From assembly GCA_035455605.1 (NCBI GenBank), contig DATIER010000324.1, positions 1 through 9,313 on the forward strand: a stretch of 9,313 nucleotides of DNA, read 5' to 3'. This document shows, piece after piece, positions 1 through 5,402 of the stretch; the stretch's first letter is position 1, and every line of letters starts with the position of its first letter. This stretch comes from AC-32 sp035455605. Lineage in GTDB: Bacteria > Actinomycetota > Thermoleophilia > Gaiellales > Gaiellaceae. A program made the position numbers and the translations under genes. Below the pieces are notes generated by a model. That model had not been told where the DNA came from. It did not search any database and saw only the letters and a program-made list of their open reading frames with translations.

Positions 1-1
1 G

Positions 2-475
2 CGGCTCGCTTACACGACGCAGGACGCGCTGGCCCAGACGCTCGTCCCGCAGCTCACGGCGAAGCTCGCGCGCGTGGGAGTGACCGTCGAGCCCGTCGCG
101 TTCCCGACGCTTGCGGGGCTCGTCCGCGCGGCCGGCCCGCCCGCCCGGAGCGACCTCGGCCTCGTCCTGCTCGGCTGGAGCTCGAAGCTCTTCGACCAGT
201 ACAACATCTTCGACCTGTTTCCGTGCGGGAGCGCCTTCAACGTCGCGCGGTGGTGCGACCCGGGCTATGACGCACTGATGCGGAAGACCGTCCGCGAGCT
301 CGACGATGCCCCGCGCTGGCGCCTCGAGCACGAGGTGCTCGCGAAGCTGCGGAACGCCGTGCCGGCCGTTGCGGTCGCGCAGCCGTCCGAACGGGTCACG
401 TTGGCGCCGGGCGTCACCGGCTTCTCCTGGTCGCCGATCGGCTTCTACGAGCTGCTGGGCATGACGCGCTCGTAG
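2..475 (+). CDS. Family-5 extracellular solute-binding protein, C-terminal fragment
   Basis: This reading frame is open from the first bases of the window and ends at TAG 473-475, so the last 157 residues of a longer protein are present and the start lies outside. The visible part fits the C-terminal lobe of an ABC-transporter peptide/nickel-type binding protein (SBP_bac_5). It has a segment reading LGWSSKLFDQYNIFDLF, then a Cys-containing stretch leading to DPGYDALMRKTV, which matches the family pattern of a position-specific Asp plus D-x-L-(x)n. The arginine-rich helix RWRLEHEVLAKL follows, then an AVPAVAVAQPSERV strand like the usual 'aPviplyy' segment, and a final GVTGF...G. Such lipoproteins bind oligopeptides or related solutes outside the membrane and deliver them to a permease; neither the ligand nor the permease can be seen here. 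The last 31 bp overlap the end of the convergent glycosyltransferase gene. Confidence 0.8.
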   Translation, partial: RLAYTTQDALAQTLVPQLTAKLARVGVTVEPVAFPTLAGLVRAAGPPARSDLGLVLLGWSSKLFDQYNIFDLFPCGSAFNVARWCDPGYDALMRKTVRELDDAPRWRLEHEVLAKLRNAVPAVAVAQPSERVTLAPGVTGFSWSPIGFYELLGMTRS

Positions 476-1431
476 ATCTCGAGCACGCGCCGCGCGACGG
501 CCGTGTGCGAGTGGACACGCTCGACGTACTCGCGGCTGCGGCGGCCGAGCTCCGGCAGGTCGGCCCGCGCCTCGACCAGGCCGGCGAGCACGTCCTCGAC
601 GCGCCGCTCGTCCGCCCGCACGAGCGGCAGCTCGAGCCCGAAGGCCTCCTCGGTCTCGGCCGCGCCCTGCTCGTCGAGATACACGACGACCGGTTTCGCC
701 AGCGCCATCGACTCGATCGCGAACATGCCGTACCAGCCGACGCGCAGCTGGTCGACGACCACGTCCGCGGCCGCGTACCGCTTGCGCGCCTCCCGGTTCG
801 GGACGCCCTCGATCAGGTCGAGCTCGATCGGCGCACCACGCTTGCGCAGCGACTCGACGGCGTCGAGCACGGCCTGCGTCCCCTTCACCGCCCGTTTGCT
901 CGGCGCATGCGCGACGCGAAGCGTCTCTCCGGGCTCCGTCGGCGACGGGTGCCAGTCGTCGAGCACGATCGCGGGCGGGACGACGTCGTACTCCGGCCAC
1001 GGCCCGCGCGGCGCGAGCCGCCGCGTCGGGTAGCTGCCGACGATCACCGCGCCCGCGCTGCGCAGGTAGGAGACCTCCGACGCGCTCCGCCGGCGCAGGT
1101 CGGAGCCCCACGACTGGAAGACGATCCCCTTGCGTCGGCGCTGCAGCAGCGGCAGCGTGAGCCGCTGCGGAGCGAGCGTCAGGCCGGCGTGGAAGTGGAA
1201 GACGTCGAAGTTCCGGAGGGCCCAGCGCAGCGCGCGGAGCTGCTTCGGCAGGTTGAACGGGATCGACGCGAGCCGGCTCGTGTCGCGCAGCTCGAGGTTG
1301 ACGTCGAACCCGCGCTGGAACGGACGCTCGTTGAAGACGAGCAGCGTGCTCTCGACGCCGAGCGCGCGCAGGCCGGCCGAGATCGCGCCCGGCCCGCCCG
1401 CGACGTTGACCGGCGAATGCAGGACTCTCAA
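445..1431 (-). CDS. GT-B fold glycosyltransferase (GT4-like)
   Basis: The 328-residue protein is of the GT4/GT1 type, which transfers a sugar from an activated nucleotide donor to an acceptor on the cytoplasmic face of the membrane. The N-terminus MRVLHSPVNVAGGPGAISAGLRALG is a typical first Rossmann strand and glycine loop. FDVFHFHAGLT (about residues 75-85) corresponds to the usual 'DvvHaH' strand. The C-terminal domain carries LRVAHAPSKRAVKGT (about 171-185), a donor-site loop, and GWYGMFAIESMALAKPVVVY (232-251), which matches the 'GfGl..lEAMA.GkPVV' donor motif. The second Glu of the EX7E motif is E240, but the first position is Gly232, so the motif is incomplete. The ATG at 1431 overlaps the stop of the upstream ATP-grasp gene in an ATGA arrangement, which indicates translational coupling. 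Donor and acceptor cannot be predicted. The 3' end overlaps the solute-binding protein gene on the other strand. Confidence 0.87.
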   Translation of the reverse strand: MRVLHSPVNVAGGPGAISAGLRALGVESTLLVFNERPFQRGFDVNLELRDTSRLASIPFNLPKQLRALRWALRNFDVFHFHAGLTLAPQRLTLPLLQRRRKGIVFQSWGSDLRRRSASEVSYLRSAGAVIVGSYPTRRLAPRGPWPEYDVVPPAIVLDDWHPSPTEPGETLRVAHAPSKRAVKGTQAVLDAVESLRKRGAPIELDLIEGVPNREARKRYAAADVVVDQLRVGWYGMFAIESMALAKPVVVYLDEQGAAETEEAFGLELPLVRADERRVEDVLAGLVEARADLPELGRRSREYVERVHSHTAVARRVLEIYERVMPSSS

Positions 1432-2633
1432 ACCAACGTCTCGGCCGCGATCTCGATCTCGAGCGCGGCCAGGGCGCGGTCGGTCAGCGCGTCGAGCTCG
1501 TCCTCGCCCTGCGCAGTGAGGAGCAGGTAGCCGAGCCGCTCGGCGCCGGAGGTCATCGGCGGCAGCGTCATCCCCTCGCGCCAGTACCAGCCGGCCTCGT
1601 GCACGCCGTCGAGCGCGAGCGCCGGCGCCGTGTCGAGCCGGACGATCCGCCCGGGCTCGTGCACGACGAAGCGCACCTGGCCGACGGGCGCGATCGGCTC
1701 GCCGTGGCGCAGGTCGTTCCGCGTCAGCTCGCCGAGCGCCCAGAGGACGTTCGCGCGGATGGCGTCGAAGCCGGTCACGAGCTTGGCGAGCTCCGCGTCC
1801 TTGCCGCCGCCGAGGCGCGCGCCGACCTCGATCGCCGCCACCTCTCCGTCGGTCCGCACCTGCACGTAGGAGGGCCCCGTCCCCAGGCCGACCGCGAGGC
1901 TGGCCCGGCGCGCGAGGTCGAACAGCGGCCGCTCGTCGGGGAGCAGGGACGGGTACCGGTGAGCGATGCAGACGCCGAGCGGCGGCGGCGGGTGGAGGAG
2001 CCGCCGCGTCACGCTCATCGGGAAGTACTCGCCTTCGAGCAGGAAGCCGTTGACGGTGTACTCGTGTCCGTCGAGGTACTGCTCGAGCACGATCGCACCG
2101 GTTCGGGAGGCCGCGAGCGCCCGGTCGACGGCGTCCGCGAGCTCGCCCTCGGCCCGCACCTCCGTGACGCCGCGCTGGGCCGATCCGTCCACCGGCTTGA
2201 CGACGACCGGCGGGCCCAGCTGGTGGAACGCCTGCTCGGCCTCCTCGAAGCTCGCCGCCTCGCGTCCCTTCGGACAGCGCACCTTGCGCTGCTCGAACGC
2301 GGCCCGCATGCGGCGCTTGTCGGCGACCGTGCGCGCGGTCTCGACGGGCAGCCCCGGCAGCCCGAGCCGCTCGGCGAGCTGCGCCGTCGGGAGCACGGCC
2401 TGGTCGGAGCCCATCGTCGCGACCGCGACCGGCTCGATCCCGCGTCGCTCGAGGTCGCTCAGGACGCCGCTCACGTCGGTGAAGCTGCGCACGATCGCGT
2501 GGTCGGCCTCCTCGAGCAGCGGCGCGCGCTCGGAGCCGTCGACGACGCAGACCTCGTGGCCGAGCGCCCGCGCCTGCTCCAGCAGCCCGAGCTGCGAGCG
2601 GGACCCGCCGGTGAGGACGAACGCCTCCGGCAT
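1428..2633 (-). CDS. ATP-grasp ligase with C-terminal LAL-type domain
   Basis: The 401-residue protein is an ATP-grasp carboxylate ligase, a family that forms an acyl-phosphate with ATP and couples it to an amine or thiol. Residues 1-100 form a PreATP-grasp Rossmann-like domain that includes VDGSERAPLLEEADHAI and MGSDQAV. The ATP-grasp core follows: ADKRRMR with K106, VVVKPVDGSAQRGV with K146 and the glycine-rich loop, the adenine-contacting IVLEQYLDGHEYTV (E184, E191), and the metal/phosphate-binding AIEVGARLGGG (E269). All key residues are present, so the enzyme should be active. The last 100 residues resemble the LAL C-terminal domain of L-amino-acid ligases and carbamoyl-phosphate-synthase-like proteins. 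The ATG is at 2633, immediately next to the epimerase stop (TAGATG), and its own stop overlaps the glycosyltransferase start. In this operon it may add an amino-acid or other amide to a sugar acid or nucleotide sugar; that role is inferred from context only. Confidence 0.85.
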   Translation of the reverse strand: MPEAFVLTGGSRSQLGLLEQARALGHEVCVVDGSERAPLLEEADHAIVRSFTDVSGVLSDLERRGIEPVAVATMGSDQAVLPTAQLAERLGLPGLPVETARTVADKRRMRAAFEQRKVRCPKGREAASFEEAEQAFHQLGPPVVVKPVDGSAQRGVTEVRAEGELADAVDRALAASRTGAIVLEQYLDGHEYTVNGFLLEGEYFPMSVTRRLLHPPPPLGVCIAHRYPSLLPDERPLFDLARRASLAVGLGTGPSYVQVRTDGEVAAIEVGARLGGGKDAELAKLVTGFDAIRANVLWALGELTRNDLRHGEPIAPVGQVRFVVHEPGRIVRLDTAPALALDGVHEAGWYWREGMTLPPMTSGAERLGYLLLTAQGEDELDALTDRALAALEIEIAAETLV

Positions 2634-3497
2634 CTACGCGGGGGCGCCGGCGCGGATCGCGTCGAGCAGCATGCGCATGCCTTCGTCGAGCGAGACCTCG
2701 GGGCGCCAGCCGAGCGCGCGGATCCGCTCGGTGGCGATCCGTGTCATCACCCGGCCGGGCGGAGCGTCGACCTGCTCGATCAGCTCCTGCGGCGCGCCGG
2801 TCAGCTCACATGCCACGCGCGCGACGTCGACGAGCGCGACGAGCTCGCCGTCCCAGCCGACGTTGAAGGTGCCGTCCTCGCCCGACTCCAGCACGAGCCG
2901 GATCGCGCGGACGACGTCGCCGATCCAGCAGAAGGCGCGCGCCTCGCCGCGGAACACGGGGATCGCCTCGCGCCCGTCGGCCTGGCGGAGCATCGTCGGC
3001 ACGGCTCCCTTGGCCTCCCCGGCGTCCACACCGGGGCCGTACGGATTCGCGAGCCGCAGGATCGTCAGCCCGGCGGGCGCGTAGTGCGCGGCCGCCTGCT
3101 CGCCCCACAGCTTCGTCAGCGCGTACAGGCTCTCCGGCGCCGCCGGCGTCTCCTCGTCGGCCGCCGCGGCGGAGCCGTAGACGTCGGAGCTCGAGACGTA
3201 CGCGAGCCGGGCGCCCTGTGCCGCCGCCGCCCGCGCCACGAGCGCCGTCGCGAGCACGTTCGAGCGCACGGCCAGCTCCGGTGCCTGCTCGCAGCGGACG
3301 ACGCCGATCCGCGCCGCGGAGTGGACGATCACATCCGGGGCGGCCTCCGCCACTGCGGCATCCGCGACGCCCTCGTCGGCGAGGTCGCCGTCGGATCGCG
3401 CGAGCGGATGAACCTCGTAGGCTGCTTCGGCGTGACGAAGCTCCTCGACGAGCGCGCGCCCGACGAAGCCGGAGGCGCCCGTGACCAGCACCCTCAT
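2634..3497 (-). CDS. NAD(P)-dependent sugar-nucleotide epimerase/dehydratase (extended SDR)
   Basis: The 287-residue protein belongs to the extended short-chain dehydrogenase/reductase family, as in UDP-glucose 4-epimerase or dTDP-sugar enzymes. The NAD-binding loop is TGASGFVG (6-13). DVIVHSAA (55-62) is the family's 'D.ViHlAa' strand, VSSSDVYG (101-108) supplies the active-site Ser, and Y125-x3-K129 is the catalytic pair. LRLANPYGPG (147-156) and FCWIGDVVRAI (189-199) match the substrate-lobe motifs 'lRl.NvYGPg' and 'f.yVdDva.a'. The length is a little under the usual 300-340. A longer upstream frame exists, but ATG 3497 is the proper start because the glycine loop normally begins five to ten residues from the N-terminus. 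It is the first gene of the minus-strand operon and overlaps the 5' end of the divergent lipoprotein gene. The exact substrate cannot be told. A -10-like TAGACT lies 8 nt before the start. Confidence 0.88.
   Translation of the reverse strand: MRVLVTGASGFVGRALVEELRHAEAAYEVHPLARSDGDLADEGVADAAVAEAAPDVIVHSAARIGVVRCEQAPELAVRSNVLATALVARAAAAQGARLAYVSSSDVYGSAAAADEETPAAPESLYALTKLWGEQAAAHYAPAGLTILRLANPYGPGVDAGEAKGAVPTMLRQADGREAIPVFRGEARAFCWIGDVVRAIRLVLESGEDGTFNVGWDGELVALVDVARVACELTGAPQELIEQVDAPPGRVMTRIATERIRALGWRPEVSLDEGMRMLLDAIRAGAPA
3418..3423 (+). promoter_or_regulatory. Possible -10 box for the lipoprotein gene
   Basis: TAGGCT is a close match to the common actinobacterial -10 (TANNNT, often TAGGNT). 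It lies 8 nt before a GTG at 3432 that is in frame with the lipoprotein, the same spacing as at two other genes in this window. It sits inside the coding region of the divergent epimerase, and there is no clear -35. It is the main reason for preferring GTG 3432 as the lipoprotein start. Confidence 0.35.
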
Positions 3498-4007
3498 GGC
3501 CGCCGAGTCTACTGGCGCGCCTGCGGGCTCCTCGCGGTGGCCGTGCTCGCAGGCTGCGACCACGGCGGCAGGCGCAGCGCCCCGCCGCCGCCCGCGCCGA
3601 AGCAGTCCTTCCTCGCGCTCGACCGCGACCAGCAGCGCCTCGTCGCCGACTACCAGCCGGTCAGCGCCGCGCTGACCGGCTACGAGCTGGCGTTTCGGGA
3701 CTGGCGTCTCGGGCGCCTGTCGCAGGCGCGGCTGCTCGAGCAGGCACGGTCGTACCGGACGGTCGTGCTCGACGCGCGCTCGCGGTTGCGCCTCGACCGC
3801 GCGCAGGGCGAGACCGCGCACGCGAAGCGGCTCTTCGTGCGCGGCCTGACCGCGCGGGCCGCGGCGCTTGCGGCGCTGCCGGGCCTGCGCGCGTACGGGC
3901 CGGCGTGGAAGCGGTCCGTGGTCGACGCACGCGCCGGCCTGACCATCCTGCAGGACGTCCGCGACCGGGCGCGCCTGATCCCGCTGCCGGAGGACGCCGT
4001 GAGCTGA
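3432..4007 (+). CDS. Small lipoprotein of unknown function
   Basis: I do not recognise this protein. The frame carries a clear lipoprotein signal: RR, then a hydrophobic stretch CGLLAVAVLAGC ending in the lipobox L-A-G-C with the acylated Cys at 3555-3557. The signal predicts export and attachment to the outer face of the membrane. The mature part is 150 residues: a proline-rich linker (SAPPPPAPKQ), then an arginine- and alanine-rich, probably all-helical domain with no Cys and no enzyme motif that I can name. No standard start codon lies close to the signal peptide. The choices are GTG 3432 (41 residues before the Cys, with a -10-like TAGGCT 8 nt upstream), ATG 3408, or GTG 3537, which would leave only six residues before the Cys. 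I chose 3432. With that start the gene overlaps the first 66 bp of the divergent epimerase. It ends 56 bp before an L,D-transpeptidase gene, so an envelope role is plausible. The start is uncertain; the frame is not. Confidence 0.65.
   Translation: MTKLLDERAPDEAGGARDQHPHGRRVYWRACGLLAVAVLAGCDHGGRRSAPPPPAPKQSFLALDRDQQRLVADYQPVSAALTGYELAFRDWRLGRLSQARLLEQARSYRTVVLDARSRLRLDRAQGETAHAKRLFVRGLTARAAALAALPGLRAYGPAWKRSVVDARAGLTILQDVRDRARLIPLPEDAVS
3506..3511 (-). promoter_or_regulatory. Possible -10 box for the epimerase operon
   Basis: On the minus strand TAGACT (3511 down to 3506) fits the actinobacterial TANNNT -10 pattern and lies 8 nt before the ATG at 3497. Transcription would then start at or within a base or two of the start codon. 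No -35 resembling TTGAC is seen at 16-18 bp, so this is a weak call based on the hexamer and its spacing. Confidence 0.35.
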
Positions 4008-4008
4008 A

Positions 4009-4037
4009 TTGACGCCCGTGGGCGCCGCGCGTACCCT
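4009..4037 (+). promoter_or_regulatory. Housekeeping-type promoter for the L,D-transpeptidase
   Basis: TTGACG (4009-4014) and TACCCT (4032-4037) are separated by exactly 17 bp in the short gap between the lipoprotein stop and the next gene. The -35 is five of six to consensus, and the -10 keeps the key TA...T. Transcription should begin near 4044 and give a leader of about 20 nt without an evident Shine-Dalgarno sequence. This suggests that the L,D-transpeptidase can be expressed independently of the lipoprotein. Confidence 0.6.
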
Positions 4038-4063
4038 GGGCAGCAACTCGTAACACCGCACAC

Positions 4064-4756
4064 ATGCGCCGCAGTCGAGCCGCCCTCGCTGCGGGCGCCG
4101 TAGCGGCCGCGGTGTCGGCAGCCGTCGTCGCCCCGCCAGGGTCGGCGGACGGTAGTGCGGTGCTGAAGCAGGGGAGCGTCGTGGCGCGGCTGCGCGGCGG
4201 CGAGGTCTCCCTCCGCTCCGCGCCGGGCTCGGCGCGGGCCCTGGCGGTCGTGGGACGCAGGACCGAGTTCGGGTCGCCGACGACACTGGCCGTCGTCGCG
4301 TTCCACGGCCGCTGGGTCGAAGTGATCTCGCCGAGGCTGCCGAACGGCGTCGACGGGTTCGTTCGCCTGACGGACGTCTGGCTCCGGCACGACCCCGTCG
4401 CAATCGACGTCGACCTCTCGCAGCGGCAGCTGCGGGTGTGGCGCGGCGGCGTCCTCGAGCGGCGCGTCGCGGTGGCGATCGGCGCACCGGGCTCGCCGAC
4501 CCCGATCGGCCGTTTCGCCGTCACCGACGAGCTGACCGGCTACTCGGCGGCGGCGTACGGCTGCTGCATCCTCGCCCTCTCCGGGCACCAGTCACGCCTC
4601 CCGTTGGGCTGGACGGGAGGCGACCGCCTCGCCATTCACGGAGGCGGGGGAATCGGCTCGGCCGTGTCCAGCGGTTGCCTGCATGCGGCCGAGCCGGCCC
4701 TACGCTGGTTGCTGAGCCGGGTGCCGCTCGGAACGCAGGTCGTGATCCACCCTTGA
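4064..4756 (+). CDS. Exported L,D-transpeptidase (YkuD domain)
   Basis: The 230-residue protein starts with MRRSRAALAAGAVAAAVSAAVVAPPGSADG, a Sec-type signal peptide with a likely cleavage near residue 28. Residues 35-108 resemble a small SH3-like lead domain (SVVARLRGGEVSLRSAP, GRWVEVISPRLPNGVDGFVR). The YkuD catalytic domain runs from about 112: IDVDLSQRQLRVWRGG, then the 'tPiGrF.v' strand (TPIGRFAVTDE, 146-156) and the active site with IHGG (H192) and SSGCLH (S202-H207, nucleophile C205). These enzymes form 3-3 cross-links in peptidoglycan or attach proteins to it, outside the membrane. The usual motif is [ST]-H-G-C-x-[NR]; here the residue before Gly-Cys is Ser and the one after Leu is His. 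The catalytic Cys and the upstream His are kept, so activity is likely. It has its own promoter and follows a lipoprotein gene. Confidence 0.88.
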   Translation: MRRSRAALAAGAVAAAVSAAVVAPPGSADGSAVLKQGSVVARLRGGEVSLRSAPGSARALAVVGRRTEFGSPTTLAVVAFHGRWVEVISPRLPNGVDGFVRLTDVWLRHDPVAIDVDLSQRQLRVWRGGVLERRVAVAIGAPGSPTPIGRFAVTDELTGYSAAAYGCCILALSGHQSRLPLGWTGGDRLAIHGGGGIGSAVSSGCLHAAEPALRWLLSRVPLGTQVVIHP

Positions 4757-4780
4757 CTCACATTGTGAGTGAGTGATAAC
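4753..4780 (+). promoter_or_regulatory. Promoter of the tetR gene, overlapped by its operator
   Basis: TTGACT (4753-4758) and GATAAC (4775-4780) are 16 bp apart and form a good sigma-70-type promoter. The -35 lies across the stop codon of the L,D-transpeptidase gene. The -10 ends 8 nt before the GTG start at 4789, so the mRNA would be leaderless or nearly so; no Shine-Dalgarno sequence is present. A perfect inverted repeat, ACTCAC-ATT-GTGAGT (4756-4770), and the candidate TetR operator both fall between or over the promoter elements, as expected for self-repression. Confidence 0.6.
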
Positions 4781-4784
4781 TTCC
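4765..4784 (+). promoter_or_regulatory. Candidate TetR operator, site 1 (upstream of tetR)
   Basis: This 20-bp stretch begins GTGAGTGAGTGA and matches the site in front of the exporter gene (5361-5380) at 15 of 20 positions, including a run of nine identical bases. It overlaps the -10 of the tetR promoter, so binding would block transcription. Its own dyad symmetry is weaker than that of site 2. That TetR binds here is inferred from the repeat, its location and the usual autoregulation of this family. Confidence 0.55.
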
Positions 4785-4788
4785 ACGC

Positions 4789-5343
4789 GTGAGCGCCGCG
4801 ACCAGCACCCGGAAGACCGCCGACGAGCGGCGCGAGGACATCCTCGCCGTCGCGCTGGAGGAGTTCGGCGAGCACGGCCTCGACGGCACCTCGACCGACA
4901 CCATCGCCCGCAAGGCCGGCATCTCGCAGCCGTACCTCTTCCGCCTCTTCGGGACGAAGAAGGAGCTGTACCTCGAGAGCGTCCGCCGGTGCCTGAGCCA
5001 GACCCTCGAGCTGTTCGAGCAGGCCGCGGACGGGCTCCGGGGCGAGGAGGCGCTGCAGGCGATCGGCCAGGCGTACGCCGGGCTGCTCGCCGACCGCACG
5101 CGGCTGCGCGCCCAGATGCAGGCGTACGCCGACTGCGACGACGACGACGTGCGCGAGGTCGTCCGCGCCGGGTTCGGCCGGCTGGTCGACTACGTCACGC
5201 ACGTCTCGGGCGCCGGGCCCGAGCGCGTCCGCGACTTCTTCGCCTTCGGGATGCTGCTGAACGTGTTCGCCTCGATGGACCTGCTCGACCACCCGGCCCC
5301 GTGGGCGAAGGACCTTCTCGAGGCCTGCGTCGGGAAGACATGA
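4789..5343 (+). CDS. TetR/AcrR-family transcriptional regulator
   Basis: The 184-residue protein has a typical TetR N-terminus. ADERREDILAVALEEFGEHGLDGTS leads to the helix-turn-helix TDTIARKAGISQPYLFRLFGTKKELYLESV (about residues 37-65), the best-conserved part of the family. The helical C-terminal part (70-184) would bind an inducer and form the dimer; it contains an acidic ADCDDDD turn at 114-120. The GTG start at 4789 is chosen because it gives the normal 10-15 residues before helix 1 and lies 8 nt after a -10 box. The gene sits 59 bp before an MFS exporter on the same strand, and a matching operator precedes each. It is therefore most likely a repressor of itself and of the pump, released by a substrate of the pump. 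The inducer cannot be predicted. Confidence 0.93.
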   Translation: MSAATSTRKTADERREDILAVALEEFGEHGLDGTSTDTIARKAGISQPYLFRLFGTKKELYLESVRRCLSQTLELFEQAADGLRGEEALQAIGQAYAGLLADRTRLRAQMQAYADCDDDDVREVVRAGFGRLVDYVTHVSGAGPERVRDFFAFGMLLNVFASMDLLDHPAPWAKDLLEACVGKT

Positions 5344-5360
5344 CCTCTTTTTTTCGTCCT

Positions 5361-5380
5361 GTAAGTGAGTGAGCAGTTAC
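5361..5380 (+). promoter_or_regulatory. Candidate TetR operator, site 2 (upstream of the MFS exporter)
   Basis: GTAAGTGAGTGAGCAGTTAC is an imperfect 20-bp palindrome with arms GTAAGTG and CAGTTAC that pair at six of seven positions. It matches site 1 in front of tetR at 15 of 20 positions. It lies between the tetR stop and the exporter start, where it would overlap the exporter's promoter. No convincing -35/-10 pair can be named here. A seven-T run (5348-5354) just before it has no stem good enough to call a terminator, so read-through from tetR is possible. Confidence 0.6.
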
Positions 5381-5391
5381 TAGCAACATGG

Positions 5392-5397
5392 AAGGAG
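5392..5397 (+). promoter_or_regulatory. Shine-Dalgarno site that fixes the exporter start
   Basis: AAGGAG lies 5 nt before ATG 5403 and is the only strong Shine-Dalgarno sequence at a gene start in this window. An in-frame ATG at 5388 lies upstream of it and has no ribosome-binding site, so the protein should start at 5403. Confidence 0.7.
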
Positions 5398-5402
5398 CCG
5401 AG

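Noticed and set aside
1599..4007. Long plus-strand open frame across the epimerase and ATP-grasp genes
   Set aside because: Up to about 3408 it is the GC-driven shadow of the minus-strand operon, rich in Arg and His with no domain sense. Only its end, from about 3432, encodes a real protein (the lipoprotein).
3498..4487. N-terminal extension of the epimerase frame beyond 3497
   Set aside because: The Rossmann glycine loop begins right after ATG 3497. The extension is Arg/Pro-rich antisense of the lipoprotein and L,D-transpeptidase genes.
4761..4786. LacI-type operator, because ATTGTGAG...GATAACTTCCAC looks like part of the E. coli lac operator
   Set aside because: The spacing between the two halves is three bases longer, no LacI-type gene is near, and the repeat is better explained by the adjacent TetR gene with its second copy at 5361.
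5344..5356. T-run after tetR as an intrinsic terminator
   Set aside because: There is no GC-rich hairpin directly before the T-run; the nearest palindrome, GAAGGACCTTC, lies too far upstream and has almost no loop.
5388..5402. Upstream ATG at 5388 as start of the MFS exporter
   Set aside because: The strong AAGGAG lies after it and 5 nt before ATG 5403, so it serves the downstream start.
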